Source: Halomonas beimenensis (lineage in GTDB: Bacteria; Pseudomonadota; Gammaproteobacteria; Pseudomonadales; Halomonadaceae). Taken from it: DNA of 64,000 nucleotides. The notes under the pieces were generated by a model, which was not told the origin of the DNA, made no database searches, and saw nothing but the letters and a program-made list of their open reading frames with translations. Location of the stretch: assembly GCF_002549795.1 (NCBI RefSeq), contig NZ_CP021435.1, positions 3,906,001 through 3,970,000 on the forward strand, written 5' to 3'. Positions 9,516 through 18,567 of this stretch are shown piece after piece. The position numbers were made by a program, and so were the translations under genes. How positions within the stretch are numbered: the first letter of the stretch is position 1; each line of letters starts with the position of its first letter.

Positions 9516-11180
9516 TTACTCTGCGCTTCCCTGTGCCTCGAGGACCGGCTGTCCGGCGTGCGCCGGCTCGGGAACCGAGGCCGGCGGCGTCGATGACGTC
9601 GCCTGTCGGGCCCGACGACGCCGCTCGCGCGACACGAACTCCTTTCCGGCCTCCGGCTCACGAAACGAGGAGATGGCCCGATCCAGCCATCGGACCTGGT
9701 CGGATAGCCGATCCCCCAACTCCTCGCAGTGCCCGACCCCGGCGGCGTTCTCCCGGGTGATGCGATCCATGGCGGCCACGGCATCGTTGATCTCGTCGAA
9801 GCCTCGCGCCTGCTCCCGGGAGGCCAGACCGATCTCCCCGATCCGTTCGTCGATGTCGGCCACCGCCTCGACGATGCCCAGATTGCCGGCCCTCAGCCGC
9901 TCGAGCTGCGCCTGGCCCTGCTCGATCTCGCCCAGGGTGGCGCGAATCAGCTCCCGGATCCGCTCGGCCGAGGCGGTAGAACGCTCCGCCAGGGCACGCA
10001 CCTCATGGGCCACCACGCCGAAGCCGCGACCGGAGGCGCCGGCCCGGGCCGCCTCCACCGAGGCATTGAGCGCCAGCAGGTTGGTCTGGGAGGCGATCGC
10101 ATCGATGGTCTCGAGGGCCTCGGTCATCTGGCCCGCGCTGCGGGAGATCGCCGCCATCCGAGCCACCAGGCGCTGCACCTCGTCGCCACCGCGGGTCACG
10201 GCGTCACGCGCCGACCGGGCCCCCTCCTCGGCGCGGGCGGTGTGGTCGGCGTTGTGCCGCACCGTGGTCGCCAGTTCCTCCATGCCTCCGGCCGTCGCCT
10301 GCAACTGCCCGGACTGCTCGCGCAGGCGCCGGGCCAGGTCGAGATGATCGTGGCCGAGCGTGCGGGTATCGGCCTCGACCCGATCGAGGGTGGCATGGAT
10401 ATCGGCACAGATATTGGCCAGGCTGCGGCGCATCAGCCCCAGGGACCGCAGGGCTTCGCCCAGCTCGTCGTTGCCGGGCGGCGGCAGCTCGGCCTGGAGG
10501 TTGCCCGCCGCGATCTGCATGGCGAAATCCTCGAGCCGGCGGGAAGAGCGTCCCAGCCGGCTCTGGATCGAGGCGCACAGGGCCAGCAGGGGCAGGATCC
10601 CGACCAGTTGCCCGGGCCACCCCCAGACGACCCCCAGCCCCGCGGAGATCACCGCCAAGGCCGCCACCCCCCACAGGCCGGCGCTCACGCCCCTGGGAAG
10701 CCGCTGCCCGAGTCGGCCCAGGGGGCCCGACACGCTCAGCCGACCGCGCCGCAGGGCGATGCCCCGGGTCCGCCCCTCGCGCAGTCGAGGGTAGGCCCAC
10801 TCGGCCAGCCGGCGCTCCGCATCGGAGGGCTTGATCCGAACCGAGGTATACCCCTGGACCTCGCCCTGGTGGACCAGGGGCACCACGTGCGCCTTGACCC
10901 AGTAGAAGCTCCCGTCCTTGCGTCGATTCTTGACCAGCCCCGTCCAGGTCAGCCCGGCCTGCAGGGTCGCCCAGAGGTCCGCGAAGGCCGCCTCGGGCAT
11001 GTCGGGGTGACGAATGAGGTTGTGAGGCGCACCGATCAGCTCCGCATGGTCGAACCCGCTGACCTCGACGAAGGCCGGCGAGGCATAGGTGATCCGTCCC
11101 TTGAGGTCGGTCCGCGACATGAGGTTCTGGTGCTCCCCGATCGGATACTCGTGATCCGTGACCGGCAGGTTGCGTCGCAT
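9516..11180 (-). CDS. aer: Aer-type aerotaxis receptor (PAS chemoreceptor)
   Basis: 554 residues. The N-terminus matches Aer: a PAS domain beginning [20 protein letters not shown] and running to about residue 115, the fold that holds FAD in Aer. A hydrophobic hairpin at about 165-205 serves as the only membrane anchor, then HAMP, then the chemoreceptor signalling coiled coil with a tip around [19 protein letters not shown]. There is no periplasmic ligand domain. It should sense redox or oxygen indirectly and signal through CheA/CheW. An FNR/Anr-like box lies 97 bases upstream of the ATG. Confidence 0.9.
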   Translation of the reverse strand: MRRNLPVTDHEYPIGEHQNLMSRTDLKGRITYASPAFVEVSGFDHAELIGAPHNLIRHPDMPEAAFADLWATLQAGLTWTGLVKNRRKDGSFYWVKAHVVPLVHQGEVQGYTSVRIKPSDAERRLAEWAYPRLREGRTRGIALRRGRLSVSGPLGRLGQRLPRGVSAGLWGVAALAVISAGLGVVWGWPGQLVGILPLLALCASIQSRLGRSSRRLEDFAMQIAAGNLQAELPPPGNDELGEALRSLGLMRRSLANICADIHATLDRVEADTRTLGHDHLDLARRLREQSGQLQATAGGMEELATTVRHNADHTARAEEGARSARDAVTRGGDEVQRLVARMAAISRSAGQMTEALETIDAIASQTNLLALNASVEAARAGASGRGFGVVAHEVRALAERSTASAERIRELIRATLGEIEQGQAQLERLRAGNLGIVEAVADIDERIGEIGLASREQARGFDEINDAVAAMDRITRENAAGVGHCEELGDRLSDQVRWLDRAISSFREPEAGKEFVSRERRRRARQATSSTPPASVPEPAHAGQPVLEAQGSAE

Positions 11181-11276
11181 GGGCTCTCCCGTCGTTCTTG
11201 TGCTTATTCGACGAACAGGGAGCTTAGTGAAAGATGCCGCCGACAGAGCCGACGGGGCGGCTTCAAGCGACTTTCA

Positions 11277-11290
11277 TTGATGCCCATCAA
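11277..11290. promoter_or_regulatory. FNR/Anr box in the aer / outer-membrane gene divergent region
   Basis: TTGAT-GCCC-ATCAA is an exact match to the FNR/Anr consensus TTGAT-N4-ATCAA. It sits in the 261-base region between divergent aer (start 11180) and the barrel gene (start 11442), so it could serve either. aer is a known Anr target in pseudomonads, which favours aer. No strong -10 was found at the class II distance on either strand. Nothing else with coding potential is visible in this region. Confidence 0.6.
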
Positions 11291-11441
11291 TAAATTAGCA
11301 ATTACTTCTTCGACCTTGCCTCTATCCCCTGCGCGCCGTCGGCATGCGACCCTGCCCCTCGATCCGCGCCTCAAGTCTGGATGGATCACGCCGATAAGAG
11401 GGGCTCGTCCATACAACTCCCCATCACCGAGAGACTTCAGC

Positions 11442-12119
11442 ATGATCAACAAGATGATGGCCTCGGGCCTGATCGCGACCGCCTTGACCCTGAGCGCGGG
11501 ATCGGCCCAGGCCTTCGAGGACAGGGTGGCACTGACCGGCCTGGGCGGAACCACCGGCCTGGGGGCGGACGTCAGCTGGCGCTTCCACGAGCGTTTCGGC
11601 CTCACCGCGCAGTACGCAGGGGGCCTCACCTGGGACGGGGACTACGACACCGACGAGGTGCATTACGAAGGGGACCTGGACATCGCCGCCGGGGCCCTGA
11701 AGCTGGATTTCCATCCTTTCGCGGGGAGCTTCTTCCTGAGCCTGGGCGCGATGCTGCCCGACATGTCCGCCCGCGTGACCGGCACCGCCGAGGAAGGGGC
11801 CAGCTACGAGTTCGACGGCCAGACCTACACCGCCAGCGACGTGGGCGAGCTGCGGGGGGACCTGACCATCGCCGACGGCGTCCAGCCCTATGCCGGCCTG
11901 GGCTGGCGCAGCAGTCAGGCACAGGGGCTGGGCTTCTTCGCCGAGTTCGGCGTGATGGCGGTCGACGTGGACGTGGAGCTGAGCAGCTCCAAGGACTTCG
12001 AGAGCCAGGACGATGATTTCCGCCAGGCCCTGCGGAACGAGGAGGCCCGGCTCGAGGACGAGGCGGACGAGCTGCCGGTCTATCCGGTCGCCTTGCTCGG
12101 CGTCAGCTACACCTTCTGA
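11442..12119 (+). CDS. outer-membrane beta-barrel protein of unknown function
   Basis: 225 residues. A clear signal peptide (about 1-24, ending SAGSAQA) precedes a mature protein of alternating strands with aromatic girdle residues, ending in VSYTF, the terminal-Phe signature recognised by the BAM complex. Size and pattern fit an 8-stranded OmpA/OmpW-sized barrel. Loops are rich in Asp/Glu, including an acidic stretch near residues 185-210, as expected for a halophile. The start is the first ATG before the signal peptide; the open frame upstream has no such signal. A strong hairpin follows the stop. No specific family could be named. Confidence 0.8.
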   Translation: MINKMMASGLIATALTLSAGSAQAFEDRVALTGLGGTTGLGADVSWRFHERFGLTAQYAGGLTWDGDYDTDEVHYEGDLDIAAGALKLDFHPFAGSFFLSLGAMLPDMSARVTGTAEEGASYEFDGQTYTASDVGELRGDLTIADGVQPYAGLGWRSSQAQGLGFFAEFGVMAVDVDVELSSSKDFESQDDDFRQALRNEEARLEDEADELPVYPVALLGVSYTF

Positions 12120-12123
12120 ATCG

Positions 12124-12158
12124 GGAGGCGCCGCCGTGACCCGGCGGCGCCTCCTCTG
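12124..12158 (+). terminator. intrinsic terminator-like hairpin after the barrel gene
   Basis: A 12-bp perfect stem, GGAGGCGCCGCC/GGCGGCGCCTCC (12124-12135/12143-12154), with a 7-base loop starts five bases after the stop codon. The following tract (TCTGCG) is poor in T, so termination may be partial. Confidence 0.6.
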
Positions 12159-12168
12159 CGTGGGTCAT

Positions 12169-12196
12169 TAAAGTCTTTCTCGCCTGGCGCCGATAG
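12169..12196 (+). promoter_or_regulatory. sigma-28 (FliA) type promoter upstream of the flaG-like gene
   Basis: A -35 element TAAAGTCT (12169-12176) and a -10 element GCCGATAG (12189-12196) match the FliA consensus TAAAGTTT/GCCGATAA at 7 of 8 positions each. The spacer is 12 bases rather than the usual 11. The gene starts 67 bases downstream. Confidence 0.6.
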
Positions 12197-12262
12197 CCTG
12201 TCTCGAGATCGCGTGACGCGCCTGCGCAACGCCCCGTCGACAGAAGAACAGGAAGAGAGACG

Positions 12263-12625
12263 ATGACATCACCACTGGGCGAGATACCCTCGAGCGATGC
12301 CACACGGGGCGCCCGCCCCGCCGAGCCCCGGGATCGGGTGGAGCAGGCGTTGGACAGCCTGCCACCGCCCGAGGCGGCGGACGGCGTCGCCGGCAGCGAT
12401 ACCCCTCACCGGGGGGAGCTGGTGGCCCCCGTCCAGCGCATCAACGAGGTGATGCGACCCTATGGGGTGGAGTTCGAGCTCGACGAGGCCACCTCGCGGC
12501 TGGTGACCCGCCTGGTGGACAGGGAAACCGGCGAGACGATCCGGCAGATCCCCGCCGAGGAGGTGCTGCGCATCGCCGAGCGGCTCGAGGAGCTGCAGGG
12601 CAAGCTGATCCGGCTCGAGGCCTGA
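12263..12625 (+). CDS. FlaG family flagellar protein
   Basis: 120 residues. The N-terminal half is low-complexity and polar. The C-terminal 55 residues match the FlaG domain: RLVDRETGETIRQIPAEEVL followed by a Leu/Ile-rich helix. FlaG-family proteins influence filament length or assembly and are normally found beside fliD/fliS; here the gene is convergent with fliE, whose stop is five bases away. GGAAGAGAG lies just upstream of the ATG. A sigma-28 type promoter upstream fits late flagellar expression. The exact role is unknown. Confidence 0.82.
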   Translation: MTSPLGEIPSSDATRGARPAEPRDRVEQALDSLPPPEAADGVAGSDTPHRGELVAPVQRINEVMRPYGVEFELDEATSRLVTRLVDRETGETIRQIPAEEVLRIAERLEELQGKLIRLEA

Positions 12626-12629
12626 CCGT

Positions 12630-12959
12630 TCACACCTGCATGTTCATCACGTCCTTGTAGGCGGTGACCAGGCGGTTGCGCACCTGGATGCCCATCTCGG
12701 TGGCCACGCTGGCCTTCTGCATGTCGACCATGACGTCGTTGAGCTCGACCCCGGGCGCGCCGGCCTGGAAGGCCTGGGCCTTGGCGTCTGCCTGCAGCTT
12801 GAGGGCATTGATCCGTTGCACGGAGGCCTGCAACTCGCCGACGAAGCCACCCTCCCCCACGGTGGTGTCGAGCCGCTGTCCCTGAGTCGCGTCGCCGCCG
12901 GCCTGGGTGGCCAGGGACTGCATCTGGGCGAGGGCCGAAGCCAGGGCGGGTGCGCTCAT
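12630..12959 (-). CDS. fliE: flagellar hook-basal body complex protein FliE
   Basis: 109 residues, the usual FliE size. The C-terminal region has the conserved pattern VELNDVMVDMQKASVATEMG, then VRNRLVTAYKDVMNMQV. FliE is the first axial protein exported and joins the MS ring (FliF) to the proximal rod (FlgB). It is transcribed alone and divergently from fliF across a 247-base region, the arrangement seen in E. coli and Salmonella. I see no convincing sigma-54 or sigma-28 site in that region. Confidence 0.95.
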   Translation of the reverse strand: MSAPALASALAQMQSLATQAGGDATQGQRLDTTVGEGGFVGELQASVQRINALKLQADAKAQAFQAGAPGVELNDVMVDMQKASVATEMGIQVRNRLVTAYKDVMNMQV

Positions 12960-13206
12960 CGCTAACCTCTCGGGTCTGGGAGTGTTCGGAGGCTTCGCAG
13001 CCTAGCAGCCGCTCCCGCCTCGCCATGGACCCAATTGCCGGGGAAAACCGGGGCTTTTCTCACCTTTGGGGCGACAGGCGCTGCGGATAATGGCCTCCAT
13101 CACAGCTCCGCCCCCCTTCCGGGTGGCCAACCGCGACGGATGGAACGCAGTCGATGCCTTCTAACAGTTTCGCGGGCCCAGGCACCAGACGCGCCGGGAG
13201 GCCCGC

Positions 13207-14928
13207 ATGAGCAGTGGCGCCTCCGCCACCGGCAGCCAACAGGCCCCGTCATCCCCGTTCGCGCAGCTGACTCGACAGCTGCGCGGCAGTCCCCTCGTCG
13301 CCCTGCTGATCGCCGGCGCCGCGGTCATCGCCGTGGTGGTCGCCCTGCTGATCTGGGCCCGAACGCCCGACTATCGCGTCCTCTACAGCAACCTCAGCGA
13401 GGCGGATGGCGGCAGCATCATCGCCGAGCTCGACAGCCGCAACGTCCCCTACCGGTTCAGCCAGGGGGGCCAGGCCCTGCTGGTACCCGGCGACCGGGTC
13501 CATCCCCTGCGGCTTCAGCTCGCCGAGCAGGGGCTGCCGCGAGGCGGCAACGTCGGCTTCGAGCTGATGGAGAACCAGGCCTTCGGCATCAGCCAGTTCG
13601 CCGAGCAGGTCAACTACCAGCGCGGCCTGGAGGGAGAGCTGGCACGCTCCATGGAGTCCCTGGGACCGGTGGCCGGGGCGCGGGTGCACCTGGCGCTGGC
13701 CAAGGACTCGGTGTTCGTGCGCCAGCGCGAGCCGGCCAAGGCCTCGGTGGTGTTGACCCTGCACCCGGGCCGCACCCTGGGGGAAGGCCAGATCGAATCG
13801 ATCGTGCACATGGTGTCCAGCAGCGTACCGGACCTGACGGCCGAGGCGGTCACCGTCGTCGACCAGGGTGGGCGGCTGCTCTCCACCCCCGACGGTGGCG
13901 CCCTGGGCCTGGACGGTACCCAGCTGGACTATGTCGCCGAGGTGGAACGCGCCTACCAGCGGCGCATCGAGGGCATCCTCTCGCCGATCCTCGGCAGCCG
14001 CAACGTCAAGGCCCAGGTCACCGCCCAGATCGACTTCGCCAAGCGCGAGGAGACCGCCGAGCGCTTCGGGCCCAACCAGCCCCCCAACGCCGCGGCGGTG
14101 CGCAGCCGCCAGACCCACCTCGATCTCGACGGCCAGGGCGACCTGGCCAGTGGCATCCCGGGTGCGCTGAGCAATACCCCGCCCGGTACCGCCCCCTCCC
14201 CGATCGCCGCCGAGGGTGAAGGCGAGGGCGAGGACGGCGGAGCCGAGCCGCAGGCCGAGGAGAGCGCCCAGCGGCTGAGCCGGGACGACGTCATCAACTA
14301 CGAGGTGGACCGGCAGGTCTCCCACGTGCAGCACCGTCGCGGCCGGGTCGAACGCCTCTCGGCGGCGGTGGTCGTCAACTACCGCGAAACGCTGAACCCC
14401 GACAGCGGCCAGATGGAGCCGACCCCGCTGGCCGAGGAGGAGATCGCCCAGATCGAGCGCCTGGTGCGACAGGCCATGGGCTTCTCCGAGCAGCGCGGCG
14501 ACCAGGTGGCCGTGGTCAACAGCCCCTTCGCCCGGGAAGAGAATCCATCCCCCGAGCTGGCCTGGTGGCAGGAGCCCCAGTTGCAGCAGCTGGCCATCGG
14601 CCTGGGCCGCTACCTGCTGGTGGGACTGGCCATCCTGCTGCTCTACCTGCTGATCCTTCGGCCCTTCATCCGTCGCTACACCGAACAGCCGGTCCCGGCC
14701 AGCGTGCCGCCCCAGCCGGGCTTCCAGGCGCGCATCGGCGACGACGAGACGGATCAGGAGGAGGCCGGGGAGCACGCGGACGGCGAGGAGGCCGCCTATG
14801 CGCCGCCGCGCCGCAAGCGGCGGGCCACGGCCTACGAACAGAACCTCAACGACCTGCGCGAGATGGCCCAGGAGGATCCGCGCATGGTGGCGATGATCGT
14901 ACGCGGCTGGATGAACAAAGATGACTAA
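13207..14928 (+). CDS. fliF: flagellar MS-ring protein FliF
   Basis: 573 residues. A cytoplasmic N-terminus is followed by TM1 (about 30-50), periplasmic ring-building domains, and a second TM at about 464-487. The C-terminal cytoplasmic tail carries the FliG-binding peptide (NLNDLREMAQEDPRMVAMIV). An acidic low-complexity insert lies around residues 335-355. GGGAGG five bases before the ATG supports the start. FliF forms the inner-membrane platform on which the rotor and export gate assemble. The stop overlaps fliG by 8 bases, opening a tightly coupled run to fliK. Confidence 0.97.
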   Translation: MSSGASATGSQQAPSSPFAQLTRQLRGSPLVALLIAGAAVIAVVVALLIWARTPDYRVLYSNLSEADGGSIIAELDSRNVPYRFSQGGQALLVPGDRVHPLRLQLAEQGLPRGGNVGFELMENQAFGISQFAEQVNYQRGLEGELARSMESLGPVAGARVHLALAKDSVFVRQREPAKASVVLTLHPGRTLGEGQIESIVHMVSSSVPDLTAEAVTVVDQGGRLLSTPDGGALGLDGTQLDYVAEVERAYQRRIEGILSPILGSRNVKAQVTAQIDFAKREETAERFGPNQPPNAAAVRSRQTHLDLDGQGDLASGIPGALSNTPPGTAPSPIAAEGEGEGEDGGAEPQAEESAQRLSRDDVINYEVDRQVSHVQHRRGRVERLSAAVVVNYRETLNPDSGQMEPTPLAEEEIAQIERLVRQAMGFSEQRGDQVAVVNSPFAREENPSPELAWWQEPQLQQLAIGLGRYLLVGLAILLLYLLILRPFIRRYTEQPVPASVPPQPGFQARIGDDETDQEEAGEHADGEEAAYAPPRRKRRATAYEQNLNDLREMAQEDPRMVAMIVRGWMNKDD

Positions 14929-15925
14929 GCCCAAGCAAATCACCGGACTGCGTCGTAGCGCCATCCTGCTGCTGGCCCTGGACGAGGACAGCGCCGCCGA
15001 GGTCTTCAAGCACATGTCCGCCAAGGAGGTGCAGTCGCTGAGCGTCGAGATGGCGACCATGCACCAGGTCTCCCACGAGGAGATGCGCCAGGTGCTGCAG
15101 GACTTCAGCACCGAGACCGAGGAATTCATCGCGTTGAACCTCAACTCCAGCGAGCACATCCGCTCGGTGCTGACCAAGGCGCTGGGCAGCGAGCGCGCCT
15201 CGAGCCTGATCGAGGACGTCATGGAGACCTCGGGGACCAGCTCGGGCATCGATGCGCTGAACCTGATGGAGGCCTCGATGGTGGCCGAGATGATCCGCGA
15301 CGAGCACCCGCAGATCATCGCCACCATCCTGATCCACCTGGAGCGGCACCAGGCCGCCGACGTGCTGGAGATGTTCGACGACAAGCTGCGCAACGACGTG
15401 GTGCTGCGCATCGCCACCTTCAGCGGGGTCCAGCCGGCGGCGCTGCAGGAGCTCACCGAGGTGCTCACCAACATGCTCGATGGCCAGAACCTCAAGCGCA
15501 GCAAGATGGGCGGCGCCCGCACCGCGGCGGAGATCCTCAACCTGATGAACAGCCACCAGGAAGAGGCCGCCATCGAGACGGTGCGTTCCCACAGCGAGGA
15601 CCTGGCCCAGAAGATCATCGACGAGATGTTCCTGTTCGAGAACATGATCGACCTGGACGACCGCAGCATCCAGCTGGTGCTCAAGGAGATCGATACCAAC
15701 TCCCTGGTGGTGGCCCTGAAGGGGTCGCCGGAGGCGCTCATGGACAAGTTCCTGCGCAACATGTCCCAGCGGGCCGCCGACCTGCTCCGCGAGGACATGG
15801 AGGCCCGGGGGCCGATCCGCGTCTCCCAGGTGGAGGCCGAGCAGAAGGCCATCCTCCAGGTGGTGCGGCGCCTGGCCGACGCCGGCGAGGTGGTGCTGAG
15901 CGGCGGAGACGACACCTATGTCTGA
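14921..15925 (+). CDS. fliG: flagellar motor switch protein FliG
   Basis: 334 residues, the typical length. N-terminal domain begins ITGLRRSAILLLALDEDSAA (FliF-binding); the middle domain has the EHPQIIATILIHL motif that contacts FliM; the C-terminal domain carries the charged torque helix (MFLFENMIDLDDRSIQLVLK). FliG forms the rotor ring facing the MotA stator. Start and stop overlap the neighbouring genes by 8 bases, indicating translational coupling. Confidence 0.97.
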   Translation: MTKPKQITGLRRSAILLLALDEDSAAEVFKHMSAKEVQSLSVEMATMHQVSHEEMRQVLQDFSTETEEFIALNLNSSEHIRSVLTKALGSERASSLIEDVMETSGTSSGIDALNLMEASMVAEMIRDEHPQIIATILIHLERHQAADVLEMFDDKLRNDVVLRIATFSGVQPAALQELTEVLTNMLDGQNLKRSKMGGARTAAEILNLMNSHQEEAAIETVRSHSEDLAQKIIDEMFLFENMIDLDDRSIQLVLKEIDTNSLVVALKGSPEALMDKFLRNMSQRAADLLREDMEARGPIRVSQVEAEQKAILQVVRRLADAGEVVLSGGDDTYV

Positions 15926-16691
15926 GCCCGATCGGACGTCTACGCTGGGGGGCGAGACGCCCTGGCGACGCTGGCAGATGGGCGAGCTGCGCGCCCCGGC
16001 ACGCCCTGCCGAGCGGGATCCGAGCGAGTCGCGCAGCGAGTCGCGCAACACGCGGGCCGATGCCGCCAAGCAGGCTCGGGAGCAGGAGGCACGGCGCCAG
16101 CAGGAGGCCCTGGACGCCCTGCGCGAGCAGGCGCGCCGCGAGGCCTACGAGGCAGGCCTGCGCGAGGGACGCGAGGCCGGGCATGCCGAGGGCCTGGCCC
16201 AGGGGCTCGAGGAGGGACGTCGCCAGGCCGAGGCGGAACTCGAACGCCGCCTCGAGGAGACCGTGGCGCCGCTGGCGCCCCTCGCCCGCCACTTCGGCGA
16301 GGCCCTGGAGGCACTCGACGAGACCGTGGCCGAGGACCTGGTGGACCTGGCCCTGGCCACCGGTCGACAGCTCGCCGGCGAGGCCCTCAAGGCCCGGCCG
16401 CGGCAGGTGCTGGAGCTGGTGCGGGCGCTGCTGCATACCGAGCCGCCCCTGGTGGGCCAGCAGCGGCTGTGGCTGCACCCGCTGGATCACCGCCTGGTCG
16501 CCAAGACCCTGGGCGAGGAACTGGAAGCGGCCGGCTGGCGCCTCCAGCCCGATGACCAGCTGAGCCGGGGCGGCTGCCGGGTGACCAGCGCCAACGGCGA
16601 ACTGGATGCCACCTGGGAGACTCGCTGGCAGGCCATCCGGGATCAGGTCCGCCAGCGCCGCCCGGCGCGCAAGAACGACGGCAAGGACTGA
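15918..16691 (+). CDS. fliH: flagellar assembly protein FliH
   Basis: 257 residues. A charged N-terminus is followed by an Ala/Arg/Glu-rich coiled coil (about 50-120) with the typical GxxxG-like run ([20 protein letters not shown]), then the C-terminal domain resembling the V-ATPase E subunit. FliH dimers hold the FliI ATPase at the export gate. It overlaps fliG by 8 bases and ends 11 bases before fliI. Confidence 0.94.
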   Translation: MSEPDRTSTLGGETPWRRWQMGELRAPARPAERDPSESRSESRNTRADAAKQAREQEARRQQEALDALREQARREAYEAGLREGREAGHAEGLAQGLEEGRRQAEAELERRLEETVAPLAPLARHFGEALEALDETVAEDLVDLALATGRQLAGEALKARPRQVLELVRALLHTEPPLVGQQRLWLHPLDHRLVAKTLGEELEAAGWRLQPDDQLSRGGCRVTSANGELDATWETRWQAIRDQVRQRRPARKNDGKD

Positions 16692-16702
16692 CGGAGTCGG
16701 CC

Positions 16703-18097
16703 ATGAGCGACGCCCCCACCCTCAATCGCCATCAGGCCAGCTGGCAACGTGCCTTGAGAGGCGTGCGCGCCCGGATCGAGCCGCTCCCCGTCAGCCGGGC
16801 CAGCGGGCGGGTGGTGCGCGCCACCGGCATGGTGATCGAGGTGGTGGGGCTTCAGGTGGCGCTGGGCAATGCCTGCCGCATCGAGCTGCCCGATGCCCAG
16901 GGCCGCCCGGGACGACGCCATGCCGAGGCCGAGGTGGTGGGCTTCGACGGGGAGCGACTGTTCCTGATGCCGCTGGCCGAGATCAGCGGTCTGCGCCCCG
17001 GCGCCCGGGTCCTGCCGCTGGGCGACGGGGCCGGCGATGCCGCCCGGCGCTTTCCGCTCGGCCAGGCCCTGCTGGGCCGGGTCGTGGACGGCAACGGCCA
17101 GCCGCTGGACGGCCGAGGCCCGCTCGACGAGGCGCCCCGGGCGCCGCTGGCCACGCCGCCCCTGAATCCGCTGTCCCGGGCCCCCATCAGCGAACAGATC
17201 GACGTGGGCATCCGCGCCATCAACGCCCTGCTCAGCGTCGGGCGCGGCCAGCGGATGGGCCTGTTCGCCGGCTCCGGGGTCGGCAAGTCGGTGCTGCTGG
17301 GCATGATGGCCCGCTACACCCGGGCCGACGTGATCGTGGTGGGCCTGATCGGCGAGCGGGGGCGAGAGGTCCAGGACTTCATCGACAACATCCTCGGCCC
17401 CGACGGCCGACAGCGGGCCGTGGTGGTGGCCGCACCGGCGGACACCTCGCCGCTCCAGCGCCTGCAGGGGGCGGCCTACGCCACCCGGCTCGCCGAGGGC
17501 TTCCGCGACGAGGGCAAGAACGTCCTGCTGATCATGGACTCGCTGACCCGCTACGCCATGGCCCAGCGCGAGATCGCCCTGGCCATCGGCGAACCCCCGG
17601 CCACCAAGGGTTACCCGCCTTCGGTGTTCGCCAAGCTGCCCAGCCTGGTGGAGCGGGCCGGCAACGCCGAGCGCGGCGGCGGCTCGATCACCGCCTTCTA
17701 CACGGTGCTCACCGAGGGGGACGACCAGCAGGATCCCATCGCCGACTCGGCGCGCGCCATCCTCGACGGCCACGTGGTGCTGTCGCGCGCCCTGGCGGAG
17801 GCCGGCCACTATCCGGCCATCGACATCGAGGCCTCGATCAGCCGGGCGATGACGGCCATCAGCGACAAGCCCCAGCTCGACCTGGCGCGGCGCTTCAAGG
17901 GCCTGTTCTCCCGCTATCAGCGCAACCGTGACCTGATCAGCGTGGGCGCCTACCATCCCGGCCACGATCCCGAGCTGGACGAGGCCGTACGCCGCTATCC
18001 GGCCCTGGAGGGCTTCCTGCAACAGGACATCGCGGAATGCGCCGACCTGGAGGCCTCGCGACAGGCCCTGGCCGGCGCCCTGGGAGGTACGTCATGA
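16703..18097 (+). CDS. fliI: flagellum-specific ATPase FliI
   Basis: 464 residues. An F1-beta-like fold with Walker A ([11 protein letters not shown], near residue 190), Walker B ([13 protein letters not shown]) and the FliI/SctN signature [20 protein letters not shown]. It energises unfolding and delivery of export substrates with FliH and FliJ. The TGA overlaps the fliJ ATG (ATGA). Confidence 0.97.
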   Translation: MSDAPTLNRHQASWQRALRGVRARIEPLPVSRASGRVVRATGMVIEVVGLQVALGNACRIELPDAQGRPGRRHAEAEVVGFDGERLFLMPLAEISGLRPGARVLPLGDGAGDAARRFPLGQALLGRVVDGNGQPLDGRGPLDEAPRAPLATPPLNPLSRAPISEQIDVGIRAINALLSVGRGQRMGLFAGSGVGKSVLLGMMARYTRADVIVVGLIGERGREVQDFIDNILGPDGRQRAVVVAAPADTSPLQRLQGAAYATRLAEGFRDEGKNVLLIMDSLTRYAMAQREIALAIGEPPATKGYPPSVFAKLPSLVERAGNAERGGGSITAFYTVLTEGDDQQDPIADSARAILDGHVVLSRALAEAGHYPAIDIEASISRAMTAISDKPQLDLARRFKGLFSRYQRNRDLISVGAYHPGHDPELDEAVRRYPALEGFLQQDIAECADLEASRQALAGALGGTS

Positions 18098-18549
18098 GTC
18101 GCAGCGCCCTGGACAACCTCACCGAGCTGGCCCGGGAGGCCCGCGACAAGGCCGGCCAGAAGCTCGCCGGCGAGCGTCAGAACGCCGCCCAGATCGTCGC
18201 CCAGCTCGAGTCCCTGCAGCGTTACCGCCGGGAGTACGCCCAGCAACTCCAGGCGGCCCTGCGCCAGGGCATCGATCCGGCCACCATGCACAACTACCAG
18301 CGCTTCCTGGCCTCGCTGGACGAGGCCCTCGAGCGGGCCCGCCAGGCCCTGGCCGAACAACGGCAGCGGGTGGAGCGCAGCCAGCGCCAGTGGCAGCAGG
18401 AGCAGCGCCGGCTGACCTCCTACGACACCCTCGCCGAGCGCCGTGCCCAGGCCCATCGGCGTGCCGAACAGCGTCGCGAGCAGCGCGCCACCGACGAGCT
18501 GGTGACCCAGCGCTGGGGGCGCCGCGACACCGCCCCGGGCGGGTATTGA
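18094..18549 (+). CDS. fliJ: flagellar export protein FliJ
   Basis: 151 residues from the ATG that overlaps the fliI stop; GGGAGG lies upstream of it. Almost the whole protein is a charged antiparallel coiled coil with Gln/Arg/Glu heptads, as expected for FliJ. It sits at the centre of the FliI hexamer and escorts chaperones to FlhA. Sequence similarity in this family is low, so the call rests on position and coiled-coil form as well as on the N-terminal pattern. Confidence 0.92.
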   Translation: MSRSALDNLTELAREARDKAGQKLAGERQNAAQIVAQLESLQRYRREYAQQLQAALRQGIDPATMHNYQRFLASLDEALERARQALAEQRQRVERSQRQWQQEQRRLTSYDTLAERRAQAHRRAEQRREQRATDELVTQRWGRRDTAPGGY

Positions 18550-18567
18550 CGGACAAGGAGACCCTCC

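Noticed and set aside
9497-9784. Upstream extension of the PAS-PAS-GGDEF gene
   Set aside because: The extra 96 codons lie inside the aer gene in another frame, lack domain content, and a well-placed ATG with GGAG exists at 9496.
12960-13206. Possible sigma-54 promoter between fliE and fliF
   Set aside because: No TGGCAC-N5-TTGC type pair was found on either strand, only scattered GG and GC doublets expected in GC-rich DNA.
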